Positions 30,820 through 41,835 of a stretch of 64,000 nucleotides of DNA are shown here, in pieces (positions within the stretch are counted from its first letter, which is position 1; each line of letters begins with the position of its first letter). This stretch comes from Ichthyophis bannanicus (Eukaryota > Chordata > Amphibia > Gymnophiona > Ichthyophiidae): the NCBI GenBank assembly GCA_033557465.1, contig CM066051.1, forward strand, positions 105,129,026 through 105,193,025, written 5' to 3'. The notes beneath the pieces are model-generated. The model had not been told where the DNA came from. It worked only from the letters and a program-made list of their open reading frames with translations, and searched no databases. The position numbers were made by a program, and so were the translations under genes.

Positions 30820-31665
30820 AGCCTATTTCCAGCACCCATATCCCTTCCCAGTATCAGCCCCTTTCCAGTCCTCCCTCCTGGTACCTTCCAATGTCAACTT
30901 GCATTCCCATGACTGCCACTGGTGTCCATTCCCTTCCAGTCCCCCTCCTTCCCCACTGTCCAGCCCCTTCTAGTCCAAATACCATGGCAGCCCCTCTCAG
31001 CATCTACTCTCTTCCAGTCCCATTCTCCCATCCCTCGCATCAGCCCATTTGTAGCCCTAGCCCCCAGTTTTCTTCCAAGGCCAGCAGCTCTATCCTCCCC
31101 TCGCCACCATCAGCCCATTTTCCAGTTGAAGCCCCCCCAATCAGCTCACTTCCAGTGCTAGTCCCCCCTCAACCCCATTATCAGTGCTAGCGTCCCCTAA
31201 TCAGCCCATTACCAGTCCTACCCCCATCAGTCCATTACCAGTCCTAGCCTCCTCTAATCAACCCATTTCCAGTCCTAACCTCCCCGATCAGCTCATTTCC
31301 AATGCTAGCCCCCCATCAGCCCATTACCAGTCCTACCCCCCCCATCAGCCCATTACCAGTCCTAGCCTTCCCTAATCAGCTCATTTCCATAGCTAGTCCC
31401 CCCTCAGCCCATTACCAGTCCTACCCCCCCCCCCATCAGCCCATTACCAGTCCTAGCCTTCCCTAATCAGCTCATTTCCATAGCTAGTCCCCCCTCAGCC
31501 CATTACCGGTTCTAGCCCCCTAATCAGCCCATTACCAGTCCCAACCCCCCCTTGATCAGTCCATTCCCAGTCCTAGCCTTTCCTAATCAACCCATTACCA
31601 GTCCTAGCCCCCCCCTGATCTGCCCATTTCCAATGCTAGCCCCCCCATCAGCCCATTATATTCCT
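30820..31665. repeat. Minisatellite of the TCAGCCCATTACCAGTCCTA type
   Basis: About 25 imperfect ~30-bp units around TCAGCCCATTACCAGTCCTA followed by a C-run. It is the complement of the arrays at 33825 and 36955 and the same sense as 39790, although these lie in different hAT elements. Confidence 0.88.
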
Positions 31666-31887
31666 AACCCGCATTGTCTCTCCCCTCTGCCCAGCATTTA
31701 TCCCCTGTCTGTCCAGTATGTCCCCGTCTCTCCCTTTTGACCAGCATTTGCCCCGTCTCTCCCCTTTGTCTAGTACTTGCCCCCTGTCTCCCCCTTTATC
31801 CCCCGTCTCTCACCTTTGTCTCTCCTTGTCCACCTCCTGTCCCCACTCCCTCCACCTGCACCTCTCATCCAGCGGTGGCGGGGGCAC

Positions 31888-32042
31888 ACTGGCTGTTTTA
31901 ATTTTAGATTTTGCCGCCTCTGCCCTGCCTCTGCCTTCCCGCTGCGTTTTTTTCCTCAAGAATGCTTGCAGCAAAAAAAAAAAAAAAGCTGCGGGAAGGC
32001 AGAGGCAGGGCAGAGGCGTCAAAATCTAAAATTAAAACAACC
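31888..32042. repeat. Long hairpin in hAT element 1
   Basis: Arms of ~55 bp (TTTAATTTTAGATTTTGCCG...GGCAGAGGCAGGGCAGAGG...AAAATCTAAAATTAAA) around a poly(A)-containing loop. Confidence 0.88.
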
Positions 32043-32139
32043 GGAGTGCCGCCGCCGCACAAATAGCCTGATCACTTGCAGCAATCAGGCTGATTTGTTC
32101 AATGCCGGTTGTTCCTGCTGGATGAGAGGGAACCCTTTT

Positions 32140-32545
32140 CAGTTCCCTTCCAGCCCCCTCCCTCCCCCATATCAGCCCCCTCCCTCTATCCATAAATACA
32201 TGTCAGCCCCCTCCATCCATGTCAACCCCCTCCCTCCATACATCCATGTCAGCCCCCCTCCCTCCCTCCTCCTCTCTCCCTCCCTCCATGTCAGCCCCCC
32301 TCCCTTCCTCCCTCCATGTCATACCTCCCCTCCTTCCCTCCCTCCATCCATGTCAGACCCCCTCCCTCCACCCTCCCTCCATCCATGTCAGTCCCCCCTC
32401 CCTCCCTCCCTTCCTCCATCCATATCAGCCCCTCTTCCCTCCCTCCCCCATGTCTGCTCCCTCCTCTCCCTCCCCTCTCCCCCCATGTCAGCCCCCTCCC
32501 CTCCCTTCTCCCCCATGTCAGCCCCCCTCCCCTCCCCATGTCTGC
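32140..32545. repeat. CT-rich tandem repeat (CCATGTCAGCCCCCTCCCTC)
   Basis: Irregular ~20-30-bp units around CCATGTCAGCCCCCTCCCTC. Long Pro/Ser-rich frames on both strands follow from the composition and are not called as genes. Confidence 0.82.
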
Positions 32546-32569
32546 CTGTTACTGCCCTGTGCCTCCTTC

Positions 32570-32825
32570 TTCTGCAGCCGCGGCTCCCTGCCTCTTAGGG
32601 AACCGCGGCTGTGCCGGTGAAGCCGTTGCGGAGCCTTTCTGTGTCTCGACGGGCTCCGTGCAGCACTGTCCCACCCCCAAAGGAAGTTGTTTACCACTTC
32701 CTTTGGAGGCGGGACAGTGCTGCACAGAGCCCGTCGAGAGATGGGAAGGCTCTGTACCGGCTTCACCTGCACAGTTGCGGTTCCCTAAGAGGCAGGGAGC
32801 CGCAGCTGCAGAAGAAGGGAGGCAA
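32570..32825. repeat. Second long hairpin in hAT element 1
   Basis: Two ~115-bp arms (GGCTCCCTGCCTCTTAGGGA / TCCCTAAGAGGCAGGGAGCC and more) meet at about 32687 (CAAAGGAAGTTG..CACTTCCTTTGG). The two strands consequently encode similar short peptides, which are artefacts. Confidence 0.9.
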
Positions 32826-33012
32826 TGAGTTTGCCGCTGCCGAGAAGCAGACTCGGCAGTGGCAGCAACTTGTGTGCTTTTTTTTTAAAGTTTGTTGGGG
32901 TTTTTTAACTTGAAGGCGAAGTGAGGCGGCTGTTTTGGGGGCATTTGCCACCCTCAAAACTTTGCCGCTTGAGACAGCCGCCTCACTTTACCTCATTATA
33001 GAGCCGCCCCTG

Positions 33013-33315
33013 ATCCTCACAACTCTGTCTCCTTTGACCCAAGTCACCTTTGCCTAAAAGTTTAGAAAAGGACTCTATCTAACTGGATATTACTAGCTTA
33101 TTCCTAGGCTGGACTGTCTATCCAAGATCATGTCATAGCTCATATGTCCGAGCTATGGCAGTCACGGTAGCCAATTTTCGTTCGGTTTCCATTCAAGTAA
33201 TCTGCCAAGCAGCCACATGGTCTTCTCTGCATACCTTTGCGGCTCACTATTGCCTGCACAAGGACTCCAGCAGGGATGCTCGATTCAGCCAATCCATCCT
33301 TTATAATTTGTTTCA
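33013..33315 (+). pseudogene. DIRS-II fossil, segment 3: recombinase C-terminus
   Basis: Contains 'HSSYVRAMAV' (His and second Arg), 'VICQAATWSSLHTF' and 'AHYCLHKDSS' with the catalytic Tyr, in a frame broken upstream. It ends at the next hAT insertion. Confidence 0.85.
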
Positions 33316-33440
33316 GGTCTAGACAGGGCCGGATTTACCCATACGCCATGTACGCCATGGCGTAGGGCCCACAGCCGGCAGGGGCCCACAAAAAAAGAAC
33401 CAGGTATTTTTTTTTAAACACACACAATTAAAAAAAAAAA

Positions 33441-33790
33441 ACCTGGTGGCTGCCGCCGCGGGGCCCCCTCTGCTGCCGCGGGGGCCCCGTCTACAAGCTG
33501 AAGCCGTCGGGTCGGGTCGGGTCTCCCTCCCTCCCTCCCTCGCTGCAGGCTGCGAGAGACGCGAAGATAGAGCGTCTCCTCGCGTCTGTGTTAAGCCCGC
33601 AGGGGCTGATGGGATTTCCCATCAGCCCCTGCGGGCTTAACACAGACGCGAGGAGACGCTCTCCCTTCGCGTCTCCTGCAGCCTGCAGCGAGGGAGGGAG
33701 GGAGAGAGACCCGACCCGACCCGACGGCTTCAGCTTGTAGACGGGGCCCCCGCGGCAGCAGAGGGGGCCCCGCGGCGGCAGCCACCAGGT
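33441..33790. repeat. Giant GC-rich palindrome in hAT element 2
   Basis: Arms of ~170 bp centred at about 33615 on GATGGGATTTCCCATC. The two strands carry nearly the same 64-codon frame (33446-33640 plus, 33591-33785 minus), which is a consequence of the symmetry. Confidence 0.95.
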
Positions 33791-33824
33791 TTTTTTTTTT
33801 AAATTAAATTTTACTTTGGGGGGG

Positions 33825-34600
33825 GGGTAGGACTGGTAATGGGCTATGGGGGGGGTAGGACTGGTAATGGGCTATTGGGGGGGCTGGGGCTGGTAATGGG
33901 CTATTGGGGGGCTGGGGCTGGAAATGGGCTGGGCTGGGCTGGGCTGGGGGGGGGTTAAGGCTAGAGGTGGGCTGATGGGGTTAGAACTGGTAATGGACTG
34001 TGGGCTGTTGGGGGGGCTTAGAACTGGCAATGGGCTTTGGGGGGGGTTAAGACTGGTAATGGGCTGTGGGCTGATGGGGGCTGTCTGGTAATGGGCTATG
34101 GGGGGGGCTAGGACTGGAAATGGGCTGGGGGGTTAAGACTGGAGGTGGGCTGATGGGGTTAGGACTGGTAATGGGCTGTTGGGGGGGTTAGAACTGGTAA
34201 TGGGCTTTGGGGGTTTAAGACTGGTAATGGGCTGTGGGCTGATGGGGGTTGTCTGGTAATGGGCTATGGGGGGCTAGGACTGGAAATGGGCTGGGGGGTT
34301 AAAACTGGAGGTGGGATGATGGGGTTAGGACTGGTAATGGGCTGTGGGCTGATGGGGGGGGGTAGGACTGGCAATGGGCTATGGGGGGCTGACTGGAAAT
34401 GGGTTGATGGGGTTAGGACTGGAAGTGGGCTGATGGGGGGTTAGGACTGGTAATGGGTTATAGGGGGGCTTAAACTGAAAATGGGGTGATGGGGGGTTAA
34501 GGACTGTAAGTGGGGTGATGGGGGGCTAGGACTGGTATTGGGTTGGGGGTTGCTAAGACTGGAAATGGGCTGATGGATGGCTAGGACTGGAAATGGGCTG
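33825..34600. repeat. Minisatellite GGACTGGTAATGGGCTG in hAT element 2
   Basis: About 25 imperfect ~30-bp units of TAGGACTGGTAATGGGCTG plus a G-run. Confidence 0.9.
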
Positions 34601-35690
34601 ATGCAGGGACTAGAAGGGAATGGATGCTGGGTGAGGCTGGAACTAGAAGGGAGCTGATGTTGGGGGAGGATTAGAATGGGATGGGGCTGGAAGAGTAAAA
34701 TGGAGAAGGGAAAAATATTTTGTGTGGGAGGGATAAAAAATCTACAATTGGCCGGGTATTGGGAGAGTAAGTGGGGATTGAGGATGGAGGGGTAAAATTT
34801 GAGTGGATGAAATAGGAATGAGGAAAGAGCAAAAGGAGAAAGATTAGTATGTTAAAGCAGATGTAGAGAGAGAATGGAAAAAAATCTAGAAGAGAGAAGA
34901 AAGGACAAATGGACAGCAGACGATGGAGAGTTAGCAGAAGACACGAAGAAACCAGAAGAAAGTGGCTGGAGCAATTGCAGCTGAAAAAATGCACAAAAGG
35001 TAGAAAAATATCTCTTTATTTTGAATTTATTAATTGGAATATGTCAGCTCTGGTAAATGTGCATCATTAACATCTGCGCTTTGTTTAGTACAAGAGCAAA
35101 TTAATGTATAGTTTTATTTCTACAGTGTTGTACATTCCAAGTTTGGCTTTTGGGATTCCCAGTTTAATTATTGTCTTCCTATTTCTAAATTGTGATTACT
35201 TGTTTGGTGATGGTCTATGTTCTGCATGTGTAACTGAGCTGAGGTATTCTGTTTATGTAATTCCTATTTGACATTGCCACTTGTTCTCTTTCCCCAGTAG
35301 GTCATGTATTGTTGTTCTCTGAAATGTATTGGTTTAATATTTGCAGTGTTGCCTTTTGATTGGTAGAGTATGGTGCTTTGTGAGTCCTGGTAGTGCTGTT
35401 AGGATACGGCGGGTTTACTATGGGCAGTGTTTGTAGTAGTTCCTAATGTGTCTGGCAGTTGGCACTGGATTATAGTAATGTAGAAATCTTTTAGTCTTTC
35501 TTTATCCATACACTCATTAAGAGGCACGTTTACTAAAAGTTAGTATATGGTAACATTATGCAAATATTTATGCAAATGAGGCCCCTTATGCAAATGAGGT
35601 CCACACCCCCCTTGGGCCGCCCCTGCTGGGGGCCCACAATTTTTGTTGGCGTAGGGCCTCACTCAAGGTAAATCCGGCCCTGGATCTAGA

Positions 35691-36175
35691 TCAACTTGCC
35701 CACCGCCCTTCCGACTACCTTTAAGGATTGTGCCAAACGAGCTGAGTCTGTCGGATCCCTGCTATAACCTCTGGATGTCATGGGATTCTTTTCCTCTCAC
35801 TGGGATGTTGTAGGCTAGGGAGTCCTGTATGTGAAGATTGCTTTCCTGCTTGTTCCTGGAGATACAGTAGCATAGTTACCTATAACAGGTGATCTCCGGG
35901 AACAGCAGGAAGCAGTCTTCACAACTCACCTCCCCTTCGTTCTCTACCTGCCTTTTCTCCGGATTGTTTACTCTGCTCTTTACCTGACTGAGGAGATCAG
36001 TTGGGAAGGCAGGAAGGCATACACGCATGTGTGGAGCAACGCTTCCAAAAGCATTCCTATTGGTTGCTGGGGAGTGTTCCCGCACTGGGCTCTGTTGATA
36101 CCAACATCACCCACATAGGAAGGCAGCTTCCTGCTGTTCCTGAAGATCGCCTGTTACAGGTGAGTAACTATGCTT
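35691..36175 (+). mobile_element. DIRS-II fossil, segment 4: internal complementary region and right terminus
   Basis: 35800-35945 carries CATAGTTACCTATAACAGG and GGGAACAGCAGGAAGCAGTC. Their complements form the right end (CTGCTGTTCCTGAAGATCGC...GGTGAGTAACTATGC, to ~36175). This is the DIRS internal region and terminal arrangement, with divergence between the halves consistent with age. Confidence 0.85.
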
Positions 36176-36639
36176 TATCTATTTCGCATTATAAACCCTA
36201 AGGGCCCGATATTCAAAAGGCATTTACATGGTTTACAGCCCAGTAAACCGTGTAAATGCCTTAAATCAGGATATTCGATGGCACTTACACTAATGCCATT
36301 GAATATCTCCTTCTAACCCTGCTACATGCCCCAGTGCTGTGCGGTTAGCATCGGGGCATGTCGGGGGCGTTCCAGAGCGGAGGCGGAGACTGTCACTAAC
36401 TGGGTAGCAGCGATATTGCATGCTGCCTGCTTAACGACCTGCGCCTAATGGATAAGAGAAAAAATCTCACTTATCTCTTAGGCGCAGGAGCTAATCGGGC
36501 ACAGGGCCGGCCCGTCCATTGAGCAAGAATGTTGTTTGCACAGGGCCCCGCGTTTCAGGGGGCCCCGCGCAAACAACATTCTGTATCAGCCCAGGTAGAT
36601 TTAAAAAACAAACAAACCGGCTGCTGCTGCTGCTGCCGC

Positions 36640-36955
36640 CGTGGCAACGGCAGAATCAAGTGTCTCGCGGGATCCCCCTGCCCGGCAGAGCCCTCCCTGC
36701 AGCATCAGCTCCCTCAACGTCGGCTTTCAGAGCCGCGAAGGGAAAGTTTCTCTCTCGCAGCTCTGTTAAACCCGTCGGGGCTGATGGGAAACAGGCATTT
36801 CCTGTTTCCCATTAGCCCCAGCGGGCTTAACAGAGCCGCGAGAAAGGGAAACTCTCCCTTCGCGGCTCTGAAAAGCCCGCACTTTGGGAGCTGATGCTAC
36901 AGGGAGGGCTCTGCCGGGCAGGGGTGGCCCTGCAGGACACTTGATTCTGCCGCTT
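36640..36955. repeat. GC-rich palindrome in hAT element 3
   Basis: Arms of ~145 bp centred at about 36803 (GGGAAACAGGCATTTCCTGTTTCCC region), containing GGGCTGATGGGAAA and GGGCTTAACAGAGCCGCGAG, the same core words as the palindromes in elements 2 and 4. A smaller hairpin is at 36522-36582. Confidence 0.9.
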
Positions 36956-37330
36956 GGAATGGAAATGGGCTGTGAGGCGAGGGAGCTAGGACTGGAAATG
37001 GGCTGAGTGGCGGGGGAGCTAGGACAGGAAATGGCTAATGGAGGGGCTAGGATAGGACTGGAAATGGGCTGTTGGGGGGGTGCTAAGTTTGGAAATGGGC
37101 TGTGGTGGGGGCTTGGATTGAAATGGACTCATGGAGGGGCTAGGAAAGGACTAGAAATGGGCTGATGGGGGGGCTGGGATTGGAAATGAGCTGATGGAGG
37201 GACTCGGATAGGACTGGGAATGGATGGGGAGCTAGGACTGGAAATAGGCTGATGGTGTGGCTAAGATAGGATTGGAAATGGGCTGATTGGGGGGCTAGGA
37301 CTGGAAATGGGCTGATGCGGGGACTAGAAG
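36955..37330. repeat. Minisatellite GGACTGGAAATGGGCTGATG in hAT element 3
   Basis: About 11 imperfect units of TAGGACTGGAAATGGGCTGA plus G-runs. Confidence 0.88.
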
Positions 37331-39789
37331 GGAGCAGATGCTGGGTGGGGCATGAACTAGATAGGAGCTGATGTTGGGGGATGATTAGAATGGGATGGAG
37401 CTGGGAGAGTGAAATGGAGAGGGGAAAAATATTTTGTGTGGGAGGGAAGACAGATGTACAATTGGCAGGGTATTGGGAGAGTAAGTGGGGATTGAGGATG
37501 GAGGGGTAAAATTTGAGTGGATGAAATAGGAATGAGGAAAGAGCAAAAGGAGAAAGATGAGTATGTTAAAGCAGATGTAGAGAGAGAATGGAAAAAAACT
37601 AGAAGAGAGAAGAAAGGACAAATGGACAGCAGACGATGGAGATTTAGCAGAAGACACGAAGAAACCAGAAGAAAGTGGCTGGAGCAATTGCAACTGAAAA
37701 AAAAATATGCACTAAAGGTAGAAAAATATCTCTTTATTTTGAATTTATTAACTGGAATATGTCAGCTCTGAAAAATGTGCATCATTAACGTCTGTGCTTT
37801 GTTTAGTACAAGAGGAAATTAATTTATAGTTTTATTTCTAGTGTTGTTGTACATTCCAAGTTTGGCTTTTGGGGTTCCCAGTTTAATTATTGCCTTCCTG
37901 TTTCTAAATTGTGATTACTTGTTTGGTGATGGTCCTATGTTCTGCATGTGTAACCGAGCTGAGGTATTCTGTTTATGTTATTCCTATTTGACATTGCCAC
38001 TTGTTCTCTTTCCCAGTAGGTCATGTATTGTTGTTCTCTGAAATGTATTGGTTTAATATTTGCAGTGTTGCCTTTTGATAGGTATGGTTTGGTGCTTTGT
38101 GAGTCCTGGTCATGCTGTTATGATACGGCGGGTTTGCTATGGGTTCTAAATGGGCAGTGTTTGTAGTAGTTTCTAATGTGTCTGGCAGTTGGCACTGGAT
38201 TATAGTAATGTAGAAATCTTTTAATCTTTCTTTATACATACACTCATTAAAAGGCATGTTTACTAAAAGTTAATGTATGGTCCATTATGCAAATATTTAT
38301 GCAAATGATGTCCCTTATGCAAATGAGGCCCACACCGAGTCTTCGCACATGGCCCCGCACCCCCTTGGGCCGCCCCTGATCGGGCAGCATGTAATATCGC
38401 TGCTGCCCGGTTAGCTACTGCAGCTTCCGGCATGTGCGGCAATCTCTGGATATTCAATGCCGGGGCTGCCTATGACCCCAGCATTGAATATTGGGGGTTA
38501 AGGGTCGGCACATAGCCTGCCCAAGTGAATATCGGGCCCTAAAAGTCTATTGTTTCTGATCACCCCTCCCCCTCATTCTCCCTTTCAAGCTGTTGGAATG
38601 CATTTGATTCACACACATATTCTAGTATTGTCGTCTTTTGCTCATTCCATCCTGACCTGAGGAACGGGGTTTCAGCAGCCGAAAGAGAGACAAAATATGT
38701 ATTAAGTTAGTCCAATCAAAAGGTGGCACCTTACATTCTTTTTGCTGCTTATTTTGTTTTTTTGTTTTTTATTTATTTATTAACTTTTCATTCTGTATAA
38801 ACATAGAAGAATAGTCAGGCTGTAGATCAGTTTAACTTGTCTTTAGTGATGTCTAGAAATTCTTGGATTAGTTCCAGGTTAAATCCTACTGTATGGGTCC
38901 AGTCAGTCAATGATATACCTACCACAAGCATCAATCAAAGCCCCCAGCATATTAGACTTATGACCAGGGCTCATGCAAGATCATAGGCCAGTGATGGCTA
39001 ACCTTTTTGAGCCCGAGTGCCCAAACTGCCGCACAAAACCAAAGAATTTCCTCAAAGTGCCAGCACGTCAATTTGCATAAATATTTGCATAATGCTAACA
39101 TACACTAACTTTTAGTAAACATGTCTCTTAATGAGTGTATGGATAAAGACAGACTAAAAGATTTCTACATTACTATAATCCAGTGCCAACCGCCAGGCAC
39201 ATTAGGAACTACTACAAACACTGCCCATTTAGAACCAATAGCAAACCCGCCATATCCTAACAGCACTACCAGGAGTCACAAAGCACCATACCATACCTAT
39301 CAAAAGGCAACACTGCAAATATTAAACCAATACATTTCAGAGAACAACAATACATGACCTACTGGGGAAAGAGAACAAGTGGCAATGTCAAAAAGGAATT
39401 ACATAAACAGAATACCTCAGCTCAGTTACACAGTTGCAATTGCTCCAGCCACTTTCTTCTGGTTTCTTCATGTTTTCTGCTAACTCTCCATCATCTGCTG
39501 TCCATTTGTCCTTTCTTTTCTCTTCTAGTTTTTTTTTTCCATTCTCTCTCTCTACATCCGCTTTAACATACTAATCTTTCTCCTTTTGCTCTTTCCTCAT
39601 TCCTATTTCATCCACTCAAATTTTACCCCTCCATCCTCAATCCCCACTTACTCTCCCAATACCCGGCCAATTGTAGATTTTTTATCCCTCCCACACAAAA
39701 TATTTTTCCCCTCTCCATTTTACTCTCCCAGCCCCATCCCATTCTAATCCTCCCCCAACATCAGCTCCCTTCTAGTTCCAGCCTCACCC

Positions 39790-41100
39790 AGCATCCATTC
39801 CCTTCTAGTCCCTGCATCAGCCCATTTCCAGTCCTAGCAACCCCCCAACCCAATACCAGTCCTAGCCCCCCCCATCAACCCACTTCCAGTCCTAAACCCC
39901 CATCACCCCATTTTCAGTTTAAGCCCCCCCTATAACCCATTACCAGTCCTAACCCCCATCACCCCATTTCCAGACAGCCCCCTTCAGCCCACAGCCCATT
40001 AGCAGTCCTACCCCCCCAGCCCATTAGCAGTCCTACCCCCGCCCGCCCATTAGTAGTCCTAACCCCGCCAGCCCATTAGCAGTCCTACCCCCCCCGCCCG
40101 CCAGCCCCCCCCTGCACATTAGCAGTCCTAAACCCCACTCCCTCCCTGCCCTTTATCAGTCCTAACCCCCCCTCCCTCCCTCCCTGCCCATTATCAGTCC
40201 TAACCCCCCCCTCCCTCCCTCCCCATTAGCAGTCCTAACCCCCCCTCCCTCCCTCCCTCCCTGCCCATTAGCAGTCCTAACCCCCCTCCCCAGCCCTCCC
40301 CACCCTGCCCATTAGCAGTCCTAACCCCCCCTCCCTCCCTGCCCATTAGCAGTCCTAACCCCCCCTCCCTCCCTCCCTCCCTCCCTGCCCATTAGCAGTC
40401 CTAACCCCCCCTCCCTCCCTCCCTGCCCATTAGCAGTCCTAACCCCCCCTCCCTCCCTCCCTGCCCATTAGCAGTCCTAACCCCCCCCCTCCCTCCCTCC
40501 CTGCCTGCCCTGCCCTTTAGCAGTCCTACCCCCCCATCCTCCGCCCTGCCCATTCGCATTCCTCACCCCCCCACCCTCCCTCCCTCCCTCCCTGCCCATT
40601 AGCAGTCCTAACCCCCCCCTCCCTCCGTCCCTGCCCATTAGCAGTCCTAACCCTCCCTCCCTCCCTCCCTCCCCATTAGCAGTCCTAACCCCCCCCCTCC
40701 CTCCCCCCCATTAGCAGTCCTAACCCCCCCTCCCTCCATGCCCATTAGCAGTCCTAACCCCCCCCTCCCTCCCCATTAGCAGTCCTAACCCCCCCCCTCC
40801 TCCCTCCCTTCCCTGCCCATTAGCAGTCCTAACCCCCCTCCCTCCCTGCCCATTAGCAGTCCTAACCCCCCCACCTCCCTGCCCATTAGCAGTCCTAACC
40901 CCCCTCCTCCTCCCTGCCCATTAGCAGTCCTAACCCCCCCCTCCCTGCCCATTAGCAGTCCTAACCCCCCCTCCTCCTCCCTGCTGATTAGCAGTCCTAA
41001 CCCCCCCCTTCCTCCCTGCCAATTAGAACTCCTCCCCCCCCCCCTCCCTGCCCATTAGCAGTCCTAACCCCCCCCCTGCCCATTAGCAGTCCTAACCCCC
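39790..41100. repeat. Minisatellite CCCATTAGCAGTCCTAACCC in hAT element 4
   Basis: About 35-40 units of CCCATTAGCAGTCCTAACCC plus variable C/CCCT runs. It is the longest and most homogenised version of this array in the window. Confidence 0.93.
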
Positions 41101-41106
41101 CCTGGC

Positions 41107-41478
41107 CAATGTTCCCTCTAATTTTCTGTTGGCTGTGTGCGCATAAAATATCAGCTGTGTGCAGCTTTTGAAGGAAGGTTAAATTTTTGTGCGCCACATA
41201 ACGACACTCGGAGTTATATACTTTAAAATTTGACTAAACGTCAGAATACAGTATGTACACCACATTGATTTTAATCAAAATTAAATGAAAATAGACGATT
41301 ACTAAATGAAGCGAGAAATTTCTAGTAATTGCAATCATAACTTTTAAATTTTAAGACGTCTGTGTTGTTTTCTATCAGAAACAGAGCTGTAATTTTTGTG
41401 CGCTCTGTTGTAAAGTATGTGCGCTCGCTCGGCGAGGTGTGTGCGCGCGCACACGCGCACAGCTTAGAGGGAACAGTA
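41107..41478. mobile_element. hAT MITE (TGTTCCCTCTAA family), copy 2
   Basis: Starts CAATGTTCCCTCTAA and ends TTAGAGGGAACAGTA, with a perfect 8-bp duplication CCCCTGGC at 41099-41106 and 41479-41486. Confidence 0.92.
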
Positions 41479-41507
41479 CCCCTGGCAAATTTAAAAAAAA
41501 AAAAAGC

Positions 41508-41835
41508 AGGCTCTGGCTGCTGCCGCGGCAGATTGCAATGTCCCGCGGGGCCCCCTCCGCCCGCTAAGCCCCTCTGCAAGGGCTTTCAGATTCGCGAGGG
41601 AGAGCATCTCCCTCGCGTCTCTGTTAAGCCCGCAGGGGCTAATGGGAAATTTCCCATCAGTCCCTCGCGTCTAAAGGGGCTGATGGGAAATTTCCCATTA
41701 GCCCCTGCGGGCTTAACAGAGACGCGAGGGAGACGCTCTCCCTCGCGAATCTGAAAGCTCTTGCAGAGGGGCTTAGCGGGCGGAGGGGGCCCCGCGGGAC
41801 GCTGCATTCTGCCCTTGCCGCGTCCGCGGCTGCAG
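41508..41835. repeat. GC-rich palindrome in hAT element 4
   Basis: Arms of ~150 bp centred near 41668, with GGGCTGATGGGAAATTTCCC near the centre and GGGCTTAACAGAGACGCGAG in the right arm. Confidence 0.92.

Larger units (their letters stand above)
28531..33012. mobile_element. hAT element 1 (4.5 kb, non-autonomous) inside DIRS-II
   Basis: Termini CGGGGGCGGCTC and GAGCCGCCCCTG (11 of 12 match as an inverted pair), with a perfect 8-bp duplication ATCCTCAC at 28523-28530 and 33013-33020. No transposase is recognisable. The interior holds LINE fragments (28663-29827), an anonymous stretch (29890-30800), a CT-rich minisatellite (30820-31660), a second CT-rich array (32140-32540) and two long GC-rich hairpins. 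The cargo is organised like that of the hAT elements at 33324, 36502 and 38989. Confidence 0.9.
33324..35682. mobile_element. hAT element 2 (2.4 kb, non-autonomous) inside DIRS-II
   Basis: Perfect 16-bp inverted termini CAGGGCCGGATTTACC, with a near-perfect 8-bp duplication (GGTCTAGA at 33316-33323, GATCTAGA at 35683-35690). Order inside: GC-rich palindrome, TAGGACTGGTAATGGGCTG minisatellite, ~1 kb AT-rich core. The core's last part ends CCCTTGGGCCGCCCCTG (about 35611-35628), which is the right terminus of hAT element 3, before element 2's own right end. The element therefore looks chimeric or internally nested. No transposase is seen. Confidence 0.92.
36502..38378. mobile_element. hAT element 3 (1.9 kb, non-autonomous) inside the Harbinger-type element
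   Basis: Termini CAGGGCCGGCCCG and GGGCCGCCCCTG (imperfect inverted pair), with a perfect 8-bp duplication ATCGGGCA at 36494-36501 and 38379-38386. It has the same internal order as element 2: GC-rich palindrome (36640-36955), minisatellite (36955-37330), AT-rich core (37330-38345). The core aligns closely with 34600-35620 (for example TTTTGTGTGGGAGGGA, GGGGTAAAATTTGAGTGGAT). Confidence 0.93.
36202..38539 (+). mobile_element. Harbinger-type non-autonomous element, split by hAT element 3
   Basis: 14-bp perfect inverted termini GGGCCCGATATTCA / TGAATATCGGGCCC with a TAA duplication at 36199-36201 and 38540-38542, the target-site type of PIF/Harbinger. Without the insertion it is ~450 bp and has no transposase. 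Related copies lie at 12777, 15378 and in the second duplicated block. Confidence 0.88.

Noticed and set aside
30681..32828. Long Pro/Ser-rich open frames on both strands
   Set aside because: They follow from CT-rich minisatellites and palindromes; no domain, no codon signal, and several frames are open at once.
33446..33785. Two nearly identical 64-codon frames on opposite strands
   Set aside because: Produced by the giant palindrome; not genes.
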